Source: Paraphoma chrysanthemicola (Eukaryota; Ascomycota; Dothideomycetes; Pleosporales; Phaeosphaeriaceae). From it: a stretch of 64,000 nucleotides of DNA. The stretch covers positions 372,001 to 436,000 of the forward strand of contig JAGMWG010000023.1 of NCBI GenBank assembly GCA_020744225.1, in the 5' to 3' direction. Each line of letters begins with the position of its first letter. Within the stretch, counting starts at the first letter, position 1. Positions 19,569 to 30,411 of the stretch are shown here, one piece after another. The notes beneath the pieces are model-generated. The model was not told the DNA's origin and ran no database searches. It saw nothing but the letters and a program-made list of their open reading frames with translations. A program made the position numbers and the translations under genes.

Positions 19569-22394
19569 TCAGTAGATCTCAAACTCCACCGTCCTTTCAT
19601 TGATCTCGTCTTGCGTCATGCTGGCAAAGATCTCACCCTCCATGTTATCATGCACATAGCACATGCCTTTGAGTCGTACCGCCCTATTATCTTCAAACCC
19701 AAAAGCCTTCTGCCTAAGCAGAACAGGGACAGAACATCCATACAAAATGCATACAAGATCACCTACTTCGAGATCGAATGGGCCGAGACCGACCTGAAGC
19801 TCGCCTGCTGCAGACAGTCCTGCTGTGTATTGGAAAACTTTGCGATCCTCAACAACGGTGCGTACTCGCTGCAAGTAATCCATCATCGTGCTTGCTTGCC
19901 CTTTCCGTGCGCTGATAGCCGCAATGTCCATGTCGCCGTCCGGGTTCAACTTGGTGAGTGCCAAGGCGCATGCTCGCCGATACCATGCAGGAGCTCGACT
20001 TCCTGCGGAAGTCCGGTTTGCGACCAGTGTTTTCCAGATGCTGTCATCGACACCATTGTCTAGATTCCCAGTCCACCCTAGAAGTCGTAAAGCATATGAC
20101 CAGATGAAGCCATCTTTAATCAACTTTGTTGATGCTCTGACTGTGCCAAGAATTATGCCTCTCGCATGTAAAATGCGGGGAGTAGTATCGGTGATGAAAG
20201 TGAGCTGCATGGGAGCTCCACGGGAAGTATTGTAGAGCGGCCGATCTGACGTTCCAAGTAGCACCTGGTTACGAGCAATGCGACTCCACGCTTCATCGTC
20301 GCCAAACGATGCAACACCTATCCAGCTGGGCAAGGTCCTCTTGAGATATGACCTGCCACGCGTCTTATGAGGCCACGTCGCCCAAGGCCGGTAGATGATG
20401 TCAAGAGACTGCGATCCCCGAATGCAGTGAGTTATGAAGTCTGAATAGATGTCCACAGCATGTCTGGAGTAATCACTGCTTAGCGACTTGGAATCGTCAG
20501 ATCGGTCGCAGCCGCTAGGAGCGATTGAACTCCTGTCGCTAGCTAAATAGAGGAGCGCATAGACAGTATCGCGGATCTCCGACACGTTGAAAGGGGCTGC
20601 GGCTATCACGAGGTCCTCCAGACTCATGAGTCTAGTTTTCAGCTTGGAATCGGGTCCCTTTCGAAAGCAATTACGCGAGAGATGTAACAAAGCCGCAACC
20701 CTTGTGCAAGCATGAGCGCTTGGCAAACGTCGTTCATGTAATGGTAATGATGAATGCTCGATGAGGTGTTGAATGCGATTGAGGTTGTGTAAGTAGATGT
20801 CGATGGCATCGGTGAAATCAAGCCAGCTAAGAATATGGCCTTGTACTCGGACGCATAGCCGCATTGCGCAAGCGATTTCTTGTATCACCCAACGACGACT
20901 AAACCATGGACTTTGCAAGAAACAACCGAATGCCACCCACGAACGGATCGTAACCTCGTCTGTGGAAGCTTTGTCGAGGATCGCGTCGAGGGTCGTCAAA
21001 TTGAGCATCCGTGGAAGCAAAGCTACGGCCAATTGTGTCTTCTCTTCATTCCCATCCCACTCTCCAAGCCAGACAATAACGTTCCAGGCAGCCGAGTATA
21101 TGTCTGGCATATTAGGAATTTGTTCACTTTTATCGATTTCGTCCCCCTGGTCAATGCAAATGGCATCTATCCACAGCCACGTATGCTGGTTTGGCTGGCG
21201 CAGTCGTATCATAGCATCGTACAAGTTCTCTCTGACAAAAAAGGAGCGATTTAGAACTAGCTCTGCCAGATCTTCGTGGTTGTTCGATCTCTTGATGCTT
21301 CCTTCAATACCTGGAAGGTCGTACAATGCAATCGATTTGTCGGCCATTCCGCGGCCCCACGCGTAAGATAAGGCCTGGAATGAGAGTACAGAGTCTTTGA
21401 TTCTGTCGATCGAAATAGGTCTCAAAGCACAAATTATAGGATCCGAAGAGCGCCCCGGTGATATGCGGAGGAGACGAACACTGGACGCTGGGATCGGAGA
21501 GTACTCATAAGGTTGCAACTCTGTTCCACGGGCCTCTGCGGCAGTGTCGAGATTAGCGGCTTTGTGGGAAAGCAAATCTTCACAATTGAGAGAGTCTACA
21601 TCCCAGCGACCGGGACTTCGTAACCAAGAATCAATGAGAGCTTCACTATCATCAGTGCGAGTATCTGCGAAGGCCGAATTGCTATGGTAGACCAGTGATA
21701 GACCCTCGAACTCAGCTTCTGGCAGTGGGTCTGTCTCAAAGAAGCTCACGTCATCACTGTGTAGAGACGGGGACGGCGACTGGGAGCGCGACCAATCGTT
21801 GTCATCGTAAGGTTGTGGGGATGTCGACCGCACGGACCCGGACAGAAAGGGTATTGATGTTGATGGACCAGGAAGAGGTGATGTCGACCGTGTCAAGGGT
21901 ATATCTCTGAATAGGTCAACCTCTTCGGCCGAGAAGCTTGCAGCGCGCACACTGAGACCGTCAACTTCATCTTCAAGGAGGTTATCGCTTCGATGTGGAA
22001 GATCAGCGCCTGCTGGGAACTTTTTCTGAGGTTTCGGCCTTGCTCTTCTCTTTCCACGGACGCAAATAGCTTTGTCCGATTGACAGCGATTACAAGGATC
22101 TTCGCCGCGACACTGATCGACTTAGTCGAGCAGAAAAACAGCCATGATTTGACTTACTTTAACTCTCTTCAGTCGACAACGGTCACAAGCTTTTGAGATC
22201 TTACGACTACGGTCAGTGCGTCCTGCTGTGTTTGTCCGAGAAAGTGGCTCCTCCGGCATATCAGCACGGGATGGCCTTAGCCAGTGGGAGATGTTGGGTG
22301 GCAGGCCGACTAGAGCAGACAAGTCCGCAGTGGCAGCACGGTTGCCGTCTGCGCCACCTAAATCCGCAGAATCGGTTGCATGCAGTGCGGACAT
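19569..22394 (-). CDS. Zn2Cys6 DNA-binding domain fused to a HET domain
   Basis: A 926-residue protein. Exons on the minus strand are 22394-22158 and 22112-19569; the 45-nt intron lies inside the zinc cluster and keeps phase 0. Residues 70-96 read ACDRCRLKRVK-CRGEDPCNRC...C, with cysteines 70, 73, 80, 86, 89 and 96 in the C-x2-C-x6-C-x5-C-x2-C-x6-C pattern of fungal binuclear zinc clusters. A basic stretch (GKRRARPKPQKK) and a Ser/Pro-rich, probably disordered region (about 130-290) follow. The HET domain starts near 320 with LSFQALSYAWG and has HTWLWIDAICIDQ (about 390-401), IYSAAWNVIVWLG and WFSRRWVIQEIA. The end has the usual HET C-terminal pattern (GDLVCILYGCSVPVLLR, CYVHDNMEGE). The frame runs unbroken from the zinc cluster into the HET part, so this is one gene. 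It may be a nuclear or DNA-tethered HET effector, an inference. The start is the ATG at MSALHATD. Confidence 0.85.
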
Positions 22395-22735
22395 GATTGC
22401 TGAAGTGGGAGGGGCTTTCAATCAGTTGACATCAAGCCTGTACATGCGATACAGTAGATCGCGCTTTCGACGAATGCAATGAAATCATGTAGGAAGTGTG
22501 GTAAGGCTGCAATTGAGCCTTTTACAATCGTGTCAGCGCCAAGCCAGCGCATGCATGGCAGCGAATCAGGACGCAGATGTAGCTTCAAAAAGGCAGTGCA
22601 GTAGACGGAATCTTCGAGGGAATTTGCAAGCTCGTCCTCAGCTGAGACAGATTGAGAGCATTCGTTGTTACATATGAGACCAAAACGCGATTGACGGCAG
22701 GCTCAAGAAGTCGACTATTGGGACAGCAGTCCTCG
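22395..22735. promoter_or_regulatory. Upstream region of the Zn2Cys6-HET gene
   Basis: 341 bp between the start of the Zn2Cys6-HET gene and the stop of the 67-residue protein gene on the same strand. No coding features. Confidence 0.35.
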
Positions 22736-22989
22736 TCACCGATTGTTTCTTTCGACGGTTGTGATCTTTGGCAGCGCGTTTCGTAGCTCTTCCTTATCTT
22801 TCTCCGTGGGCGTGAGACCGAACTTCTCTTCAGCTTTGTCCGAGAGGAACAGGCCGACGCCAGCGTACGCCATGATGCCGACGCCGATGACGACGCGTGT
22901 CTTGGGCGTGATACCTCTGTACCATCTGGAGACATGTTAGTCAAGCTCAATCGCATGGTGAGGGGGTATGCGCACTGCCAAACGGCCAT
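22736..22989 (-). CDS. Small single-span membrane protein, 67 residues
   Basis: Exons on the minus strand are 22989-22976 (14 nt) and 22925-22736, with a 50-nt intron starting GTGCGC and ending CTCCAG. The protein begins MAVWQWYRGITPKTR, has one hydrophobic span (VVIGVGIMAYAGVGLFLSD, about 16-34) and a charged tail (KAEEKFGLTPTEKDKEELRNA). The layout, a few residues before one membrane span and a Glu/Lys-rich tail, fits a small mitochondrial inner-membrane or ER protein. I do not recognise the family. The 5' exon is short and the model rests on frame continuity and the good residue pattern across the join. It is divergent from the GH47 mannosidase with 343 bp between starts. Confidence 0.6.
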
Positions 22990-23332
22990 TGCGGGGGTGA
23001 AGCTTGGGTGTGGTGGTGGTTTCAGAAAGTTTGGGGAAGTCATGACCAGCGTCGCCAAGATTGACACTTTCCGCCCTCTCCACCCCAACACGCGCACCTT
23101 CCCTCCAACACTGCACATCTTGCAATCCGATCACAGTCCCGAGGCCTTGACACTTTATAGAGAGGCCGTGGAAGTGCCAACAGCCGCTCAAACGGGACAG
23201 GCATGGCGTCATAGCGCTGCAACCTCACCTCCACCGTCTCCTCCGCACCACCTCCGCACCGAACAGATGCCGCCGCCATTGCTGCCCACCACCTCAGCGC
23301 GCCCTCCGTAGCGGCCCTCTATCCCGTCCGAT
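22990..23332. promoter_or_regulatory. Divergent promoter, 67-residue protein / GH47
   Basis: 343 bp between divergent starts. C-rich tracts (CCTCC, CACCTCC) lie before the GH47 start. No coding features supported. Confidence 0.4.
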
Positions 23333-25036
23333 ATGCCGAGCCTCCGCCGCTGGGGCAAATCCAAGTTTGAGCGCAACCCCGAAACCTCGTTCAAGCTCCT
23401 CGCAGCATTGCTTGTCATCACGCTCTACCTTCTTCTCAAGGAGTTCCAGCACCCAACCGTCCACCAGCCCTTTACAGCGCCCATAGGAGCGACAGTCCAA
23501 TACACGCAATGGAACGGAACGGGGAAGGCGCACGAGCTGAGGGCCACCAGGGTCAAGGACGCCATGAGGTACACTTTCCGCCGGTATAGACAGAATGCGT
23601 GGGGCTACGATGATGTACTGCCCGTCTCCGGCGGCAGCTCTTCATCGAGAAATGGGTGGGGCGCATTTATCGTGGACTCTGCAAGCACGCTGGTGCTGAT
23701 GGAGCTTTGGGAAGAATTGGCGCACTCGATTGAGCACATCCTGGGCATCGACTTCGACACAGCAGAGAACCTCGTAGATCCTTTTGAAACGACGATCCGC
23801 TATCTGGGTGGCATGCTCTCTATCGTGGACCTCTACGATGCAGGCCTCATACCGGAAGACGTGTTGCACGAAGAAGCACGCGATCTCATACTCGAGCATG
23901 CTGTGACATTGGCAGGGAAGCTCGCGCCCGCATATGACACGCCGACTGGAATGCCTTGGCCCAGGGTCGACTTTGACACAGACCAGGGCGAGCCGAATCC
24001 GACCTTCGTCTTCAGTGATGACCCGAATAAGCGCGAGTACGACCACCCCGTCATCGGGCCTGCCCGGACCGGCTCGTCTATACTCGAGAATCGTGTCTTG
24101 ACCAGGATGACGGGCGATCCCGTCTATGCAAAGAACTCTACACTAGCCTGGGCGCCGTTGGTGTGGTCAAAGTGGAAGACACCTTGGCTGGGCATGGTCG
24201 ACGGTCCAATCGACATCATGACAGGGTCGCCTGTCGCTCGTTCGAGACACTGGGATGGCGGACACGACTCTTACTACGAGTACCTACTCAAGATTACATT
24301 GCTTGCTCCTCCAACAGATCCACACATTGACGTGTATAAGAAGCGCTTTCTTGACTCAGCGTACTCGCTCCGCAAGCATCTCAGCTCGCGCTCCGCACCA
24401 GCACCCGACCACATCATGCAGCATCTGTATATCGGTCGACAAGACGATCAGCAGTTTCAGAACCAGCAGGGTCACCTTGCATGCTTTGCACCTGGCACAA
24501 TCTTGCTCGCCTCGAAGCACTATGACCAGCCCTCTCTTCAAACATTCGCCCTCGCGCTGCTAGAGGGCTGTCGGCACGTCTATACATCCACAGCCACCAA
24601 GCTTGGCCCCGAGACTTGGTCGTGGACTCCCAAGTTGAGCTATGATGAACCCCTATTTGCTCCGAAAACCGAACGGCAACAACAAGAGCAGGCACACGCG
24701 GGCTTCTGGATTACAAACTCAAGTTACAAAGGTCGACCGGAGTATGTGGAATCACTATTTTACGCATGGCGCATCACGGGCGAGCAGCGATATCGTGACT
24801 GGGCCTGGGAAGCGTTCGCGGCCATGGAAGAGCACTGCAAGGCGCCATTTGGGTACGCACAACTGGCTGATGTGTGGGAAGCAAAGGGCGATGAGAACTG
24901 GGTTGATATGCAAGAGAGCTTTTGGGCGGCCGAGACGCTCAAGTACCTTTGGCTAACCTTCACGGATGTGGAGACGATGAGTCTGGATACCTGGGTCTTT
25001 AGTACCGAAGGTCATCCGTTCAGGATGATAAGATGA
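23333..25036 (+). CDS. GH47 mannosyl-oligosaccharide alpha-1,2-mannosidase
   Basis: Trims alpha-1,2-linked mannose from N-glycans in the ER or Golgi. An intronless frame of 567 residues. It is a type II membrane protein: a basic N-terminus (MPSLRRWGKSKFERN), one membrane span at about 20-36 (FKLLAALLVITLYLLL), then a lumenal catalytic domain. GH47 marks: VKDAMRYTFRRYRQNAWGYDDVLPVSG, GWGAFIVDSASTLVLMEL, TTIRYLGGMLSIVDL, DSYYEYLLKI, HLACFAPGTILL and the C-terminal STEGHPF, where the family has a conserved Thr that binds calcium. The catalytic acids are expected in the conserved segments (Glu in FETTIRYLGG and similar). Length fits ER mannosidase I-type enzymes; ER versus Golgi cannot be settled here. 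Confidence 0.95.
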   Translation: MPSLRRWGKSKFERNPETSFKLLAALLVITLYLLLKEFQHPTVHQPFTAPIGATVQYTQWNGTGKAHELRATRVKDAMRYTFRRYRQNAWGYDDVLPVSGGSSSSRNGWGAFIVDSASTLVLMELWEELAHSIEHILGIDFDTAENLVDPFETTIRYLGGMLSIVDLYDAGLIPEDVLHEEARDLILEHAVTLAGKLAPAYDTPTGMPWPRVDFDTDQGEPNPTFVFSDDPNKREYDHPVIGPARTGSSILENRVLTRMTGDPVYAKNSTLAWAPLVWSKWKTPWLGMVDGPIDIMTGSPVARSRHWDGGHDSYYEYLLKITLLAPPTDPHIDVYKKRFLDSAYSLRKHLSSRSAPAPDHIMQHLYIGRQDDQQFQNQQGHLACFAPGTILLASKHYDQPSLQTFALALLEGCRHVYTSTATKLGPETWSWTPKLSYDEPLFAPKTERQQQEQAHAGFWITNSSYKGRPEYVESLFYAWRITGEQRYRDWAWEAFAAMEEHCKAPFGYAQLADVWEAKGDENWVDMQESFWAAETLKYLWLTFTDVETMSLDTWVFSTEGHPFRMIR

Positions 25037-26207
25037 GGCACTACCTCAGTTGGAAAGTACCCACCATAGTTGTTTCGACGAGTCCCATCACGACTGCACT
25101 TAGATTAGCACTTCGCTGCATACTATGCAGATGCATCGACCGAGGAAAGGCACGCTTTGAAGGAACAGGAAAAACATCAAAGAGCAAAGAGGACGCCATG
25201 GACCACCTGGCTCTACATCAATGTAAATACACGACCTAATACCCAGTACAGCATGTCACAGCATGGCGAACAAAACAAAGCAAATCCTATTCTTCACAAT
25301 ACACGCGTTCGTCCCAATCCACACATCTCACCTCATCCACTCGACTTCCGATTGACGCAACCTCTCAATCACCCCCACTGCTCCCAGAGCCACCGCTATC
25401 ACTCCTCCGCACGAGTTAGCCGTTGCACAAGCGCCTTCAACAACATTACCTGGCGGCCACCCCGTCATAATCATAGTCTCGTTATCATAGCCGAGTCTGT
25501 GTAACCGCAGCCTGAGATTGCGCAGAAGGAGTGAGTGTAGGTACGGGCGCGTGTATTTTGGTGCGCCTGGGCCTGTGCGTGCTAACGATAATGTTGGGAA
25601 TGGTCACGATTGAAGTGAGTGGATAAAGTGGTGGGAGATGTGTTTGGGTGTTTGTAAAGTCAAGAAGATTTAGAGGAAGGGCAGGGGAGTGTAGAAGCAT
25701 ACGAACAAGCTGCAACGCGTGTCGATACATTTTCAAGTGAAGTGGCATGCACGCGAACGCGATAAGCGTGACCTGAATTGTGAACGAAATACGATGACAG
25801 TCTTCTAGTGAAATATCTTCACAGCACACGCCACATCGATATAATATTACCCACAAACGCTTTGGTGTACCACTTCGAACACCATTCAAGCTTTCCTTTT
25901 CCAAACCCGCTCAAAATTCACACATCTTGCTCACTCCCACACCAAACACCCACGCCAATCCCGAACCAAACTAGCGCGCCACCGAAGCGAGAGCCTCGCA
26001 TCTTAGGCTCGAGGTACAATGCACAGCCCAGACTAGGCATACCACCCACCTACCCACCCAGGCACTCAGCCACTTACTTTATAAGTAACACTCTCAAGGC
26101 AACTGAGTATCGAGTTTCCATTCATTCTACAAACCACAGGCAGAGAGAGATAAGTGTGTTGCTTTATATCACTTCTCGTCATATTCTACGAAACAAGGAC
26201 AGTGAAG
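25037..26207. other. Intergenic, no gene seen
   Basis: About 1.17 kb between GH47 and the Nudix gene. Frames present are short and compositionally poor. The stretch before 26100 is C- and A-rich with repeated CCCAC words. No RNA gene detected. Confidence 0.4.
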
Positions 26208-27070
26208 ATGGCGGATCTGAATCGCCCCAAGATCGGCGTCGCGGTGATTATCCATGATGGTCAGGGCAATATTGTTATGGGTGAGAGGGCGGGGAGTCAT
26301 GGTGCTGGTATGTACATCTCATCCCCAGTATCTGTTTGAAATCCAGTTCGAGGAGATTTGTCGGGTTGGATATACGTCTTTTGGACGTTTGCGTATTCTT
26401 TCCTCGAAGTTTATTCACGAAATATTCGGATTTGTCGTCATCACTGTCACCATCATCTTCTCCCGCAGCATCGTCCGTTCATTGAATAGATACATATACT
26501 TACGATAGGCGATAGGAACGCTGCAATGTCCCGGCGGCCATCTCGAGAATGGCGAATCGTTTGAGACTACGGCTGCGCGCGAAAGTCTAGAAGAAACTGG
26601 CCTTGAAATTGGGGATGTCAAGTTCTTGACTGCGACGAATGATGTGTTTGGGGGTGTGGATGGCGGGAAGCATTATGTTACTGTGTTTGTGACTGCGCGG
26701 ATTGTCGGGGAGGAGAAGGTACCAAAGGTAAGCCAATCACACTATCTTTGCGCTTGGTTGCGAATTTCAGCGAGACTGGGTTTGTCGGTGCGCTTGTACA
26801 TCTGGAGTGTGCATTATATGTGCAAGATACGACTCAAGATTGAGGTTTTGGGGATGGTTAGTGCATTTGCTGACGAAATGGAAACAGGCCATGGAACCGC
26901 ACAAATGCGCGAAATGGGAATGGGTCCCGTGGAAACAAATGTGGGCGTGGGCGGGAGAGCAAGCAAAGGCGGAAGAAGAAGGGAAGGAAGTAAAGAGGGT
27001 GTTGTTCCTGCCTTTGGTTAATCTTTGGAGGGAGAGGAAGGAGTGTGAGATTGCATTGGCAGGACGGTAA
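26208..27070 (+). CDS. NUDT15-like Nudix hydrolase
   Basis: A small Nudix hydrolase of 164 residues, likely acting on (deoxy)nucleoside triphosphates, oxidised nucleotides or related substrates. Exons are 26208-26307, 26516-26727 and 26888-27070; the introns (208 and 160 nt) are longer than elsewhere in the window. The Nudix box at residues 41-63 reads GHLENGESFETTAARES then LEETGL, with the metal-binding REx2EE glutamates present (Glu56, 59, 60); the usual hydrophobic residue after RE is Ser. The segment MGERAGSHGAGTLQCPGGHLE and the C-terminal EPHKCAKWEWVPW closely match the layout of human NUDT15. No targeting signal is seen. The start ATG is directly before the conserved RPKIGVAVIIHD strand. 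Confidence 0.9.
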
Positions 27071-27736
27071 GAACAATACGTCATTGGCATGAAGTAGCAA
27101 TGGATACATTCGACCAAGCATCTAATCTTGCAGATCTGCTTTTCAGGTGACATTCGGCGCGCTACGCCTCAGTCATCGACCAAACCCAAGATCGTGCACG
27201 GATGCACTTCCCAGACCGGCAACCTTCCCACTTCGTCCCAAACCACACACCTACTCGGGCCAAGCCACACCCTTTCGCTCCCATTGTGGGGCCCCAGTAA
27301 CCATCTGACCCCGGACGCACATTTAATCCGGAAGCTGGCAATATCGCGAACAAGGTTCCCCACAATTTCCGCAGATCGTTCACGGAGGTTAATCACAAAG
27401 TGCCGGCGCCACGCACCAATCGGGTGAGCGCCTGAGTGACACCGGCACTATTTGCGAACTATAGTCACGACCGACGGGCAGCGGGATAGTTGGGCTGGGG
27501 AAGCTTGGAGGCGGACGGAAAGCTAGTTTGGGTGGTGAAGGATGGTCTTGGTCTCTGGGACGGAGCTGGAGATGGGTTTGAAGTGGATCGGGGGTAACAT
27601 GTGAGGAGGTAATTGACCGGATTCTTGGGCAAGAGTCATTCGTTTGGGAGAGTATATGAAGAAAGGTCATACCCATACACTTTTGAGACACAGCTTGCCA
27701 ATCTGATTCAATCTGGTGTATCGCCATACCAACACC
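27071..27736. promoter_or_regulatory. Upstream region of the GH5 gene
   Basis: Contains two matches to the CreA consensus SYGGRG: CCCCAG (27292-27297, reverse strand) and CTGGGG (27495-27500). These would give glucose repression of the GH5 gene, as inferred from the consensus. No coding frame supported. Confidence 0.4.
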
Positions 27737-29069
27737 ATGCGTCTCCTCACCGCGCTCTTCGCGTCGACTCTCCCATCCCTCCTCACTGCATTCCCCAATG
27801 TCCCTTTCAAAACATCAGACCGATGGGTCCTCGACTCTACCGGCGCAAACTTCACCTATGTTGGCGTCAATTGGCCTGGCGCGGGTGAAGTCATGATTCC
27901 TGAGGGTCTGCAGTACCAGTCCATTGCCTCAATTGTGTCCAAGATCAAAAGCTTGAATATGAACGTCGTGCGATTGACGTTTGCTATCGAGATGATTGAC
28001 GATATCAAAGATCGGGGTGGCGATGTTAAGATTCAAGCGGCGTTTCAGAAGGCGCTGGGGAGTAATGGGGAGGCGGCGTATCAGAAAGTTATCAAGAACA
28101 ATCCGCAATTTGGTGCTTCCACGACGAGACTGCAGGTATGGCAATTTGCATGGTGCTTGATAAAGAGGCCGAGTTTACTAAGGTGTCTGACAGGTCTTCG
28201 ATGCGATTGCTGCCGAACTCGCAAAACAGCAAATCTACGTGCACCTTGACAACCACATGTCGAAAGGCAAATGGTGCTGTGGTGGAGGCGACGGAAACAC
28301 TTGGTTCGGCGACACTGAATTCAATGTCAACAACTGGAAGCGTGGTCTGGAATTTATGGCCGACCATGTACGTTCTTTCCTTCCTCCTTCACATTCCCAC
28401 AAGATACTAATCTTCTCATAGAGCAAGAAGTGGTCCAACATGATCTCCCTCGGCCTCCGCAACGAATACCGCAAACCCGACACCGCCGGCTCTTCCCTCC
28501 CGTACACCTGGCCCGTATGGTACGAGCAAAACGTCGCCGCCGCAAATGTCGTCAACAAAGCGAATCCAAATATCCTCATCTTCCTGTCTGGTCTTGACTA
28601 CGACACTAAGCTCACGCCACTGCCGTCGGCCGAAGACTTGGGCAACGGCAAAAAGTTTCTGTTGACCGATTTCTCATACAGGAATAAGCTCGTCCTCGAA
28701 CTACACAACTACCAAACCACATCGACAAACTGCGGCGACATCGAGGGCGGTCTGTGGAACAACGGATTCCGCGCCACGTACTTTAACGTTGTTAACAAAA
28801 TGCCCGTTGTGTTGACGGAGTTTGGATTCACGCAGGCTGACAACTCGTACACGAATACGTATGCCACGTGTTTGCGCAAACTGATGCCGCAGTGGAAATC
28901 CGGGTGGACGGTGTGGGTGATTTCAGGGAGTTACTATATTCGGAGTGGAACGCAGGATTATGAGGAGACGTGGGGACTGTTGAATCATGATTGGAGTGGG
29001 TGGAGGAATGCGGCTGCGATTACGGCATTGAAGGGTATGGTGACGGAGACGCTGGCGAGTGTGCAGTGA
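27737..29069 (+). CDS. Secreted GH5 glycoside hydrolase (cellulase family)
   Basis: A secreted family 5 endo-beta-glycanase of 406 residues. Exons are 27737-28135, 28194-28367 and 28422-29069, introns 58 and 54 nt. Residues 1-18 (MRLLTALFASTLPSLLTA) are the signal peptide. The (beta/alpha)8 barrel shows YVGVNWPGAG, NMNVVRLTFAIEM, IYVHLDNHMS, then LGLRNE with acid/base Glu206 and VVLTEFGF with nucleophile Glu324, and a late WTVWVISGSYY strand. There is no cellulose-binding module. The subfamily cannot be fixed by eye; beta-1,4-glucanase, mannanase or related activity is possible. It lies 133 bp from the 3' end of a convergent pectate lyase, and CreA-like sites lie upstream. The first in-frame ATG is used; upstream frame extension starts with GTG. 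Confidence 0.92.
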
Positions 29070-29202
29070 GTGAGCTGTGGAGGTTGTGCCTGGCTTGGAG
29101 AGCCGGTGGAGAGGACAGGTGTTTGTAAATATGTACAAGTGCATTGCTCTTGAGGTCAAGGGAAGTATACATGAATGTCTCTACCGTCATGAGAATGGTG
29201 AA

Positions 29203-30411
29203 TCAGTACCCACTTGGTACAAGGCTGTTCGCCCAGTCCTCGACTGTCTTAAACTGTCCTTCAACATTGTCGGGAATACCATTTCCGTTCGCATCCACCC
29301 ACGCAGTACCTCCAGCAATCGTGCCTGGTCCGTTCATCGGGCTCGCGTTCTCATCGCTGATCAACTGACCAGTCTTGCCATAGCTCTGCAACTCGGTGAT
29401 CAGGCGCTTGTCGACAGCATCACGGACTTTGCTTGCGCCGACGGACTTTTCAGCCAGAGTTAGTGCGGCCGCAGCAGAGAGGATCTTCGCAGGCGCTGGA
29501 AACGCATATTTGGCGGTTTGGATTGCCAGGCCACCATAATTTGAAGACGAAGCACCGAGCTGCGAGCCAGAGAGTGCGCCATTCTTGTCAGAGTCGTAGA
29601 AGTTGGCTTCGACGTATGCCTTGAAGTTTGCGTTGCCGCGGGTGAAAGCTGTCACACTTGTGCTTGGTCCCGAGATGAAGTAGTTCCCGATGATGTGTGC
29701 TTCGCTCGCACCCTCGCTGTCGCCGGCAATGTATCCGCCTCCGCCGCCCCAGTTGTAAATGACGTTGTTGGTGAAATCGTTGGTGCCCTTAACTTTGGGG
29801 TTGCGGGTCTTGTTGTCGATGTACAAGTTTCTGAAGAGCGAAATGCCGTTGCCAACATTGGTTTGCATCAGGCCACCACAAGAGTGCGTCTCGAGACCTT
29901 GCGCGATGATGCTGTTCTGGATGGTGATGTTGCCGACCTCGCTACCGCTGATGGAAAATGTTTCGTCGCGACCCCAGGATACTGAAACGTGGTCGAAGAT
30001 CATGTTGGAACCTTCGGCAATGGTAATGCCATCCTTGCCGCTTGCGCCACTCTTGCCCATACGGATGCGAATGTATCGCACGATGGCATCATCTGCGTTG
30101 CTGAAGCTCCAGCCATTGCCGTACACTGTGATGCCATCGCCTGGTGCAGTCTGACCAAGGATAGAAATGCGCTTTGATACGACGAGACGGTCTGTAAGCT
30201 TGATAAGACCGCCAACTTTGAAGACTACAATGCGATCGGGTTGTGAGACTGCGTCGCGAAGGGAGCCGGCACCAGAGTCGCTCAAGTTTGTCACGACGTA
30301 GACTTTGCCGTTCCGCCCGCCAACTGCATTGCGACCGAATCCTTCGGCGCCGGGAAAGGCGAGCGCAGACGCTGAGCTCACCAGGAGCGGAAGAAGAGAT
30401 AGAAAATGCAT
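29203..30411 (-). CDS. Secreted pectate lyase, PL1 family
   Basis: A secreted polysaccharide lyase of 402 residues that cleaves polygalacturonate by beta-elimination with calcium. Residues 1-16 or so (MHFLSLLPLLVSSASA) are a signal peptide. The parallel beta-helix begins AFPGAEGFGRNAVGGRNGKVY and shows NLSDSGAGSLRDAV, RISILGQTAPGDGI, IVRYIRIRMG, MIFDHVSVSWGRDE and NNVIYNWGGGGGYI. The GQTAPG form is typical of the less studied PL1 branch shared with bacteria, not of the classical PelC-like enzymes. The C-terminus has an Asp-rich turn DANGNGIPDNVE, a calcium-binding type of motif. It is convergent with GH5. The ATG is at 30411; the longer frame begins with TTG. Upstream lie two CCAAT-containing direct repeats and CreA-like sites. 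Confidence 0.93.
   Translation of the reverse strand: MHFLSLLPLLVSSASALAFPGAEGFGRNAVGGRNGKVYVVTNLSDSGAGSLRDAVSQPDRIVVFKVGGLIKLTDRLVVSKRISILGQTAPGDGITVYGNGWSFSNADDAIVRYIRIRMGKSGASGKDGITIAEGSNMIFDHVSVSWGRDETFSISGSEVGNITIQNSIIAQGLETHSCGGLMQTNVGNGISLFRNLYIDNKTRNPKVKGTNDFTNNVIYNWGGGGGYIAGDSEGASEAHIIGNYFISGPSTSVTAFTRGNANFKAYVEANFYDSDKNGALSGSQLGASSSNYGGLAIQTAKYAFPAPAKILSAAAALTLAEKSVGASKVRDAVDKRLITELQSYGKTGQLISDENASPMNGPGTIAGGTAWVDANGNGIPDNVEGQFKTVEDWANSLVPSGY

Noticed and set aside
20797..21366. 189-codon plus-strand frame
   Set aside because: It lies antisense to the HET domain of the Zn2Cys6-HET gene.
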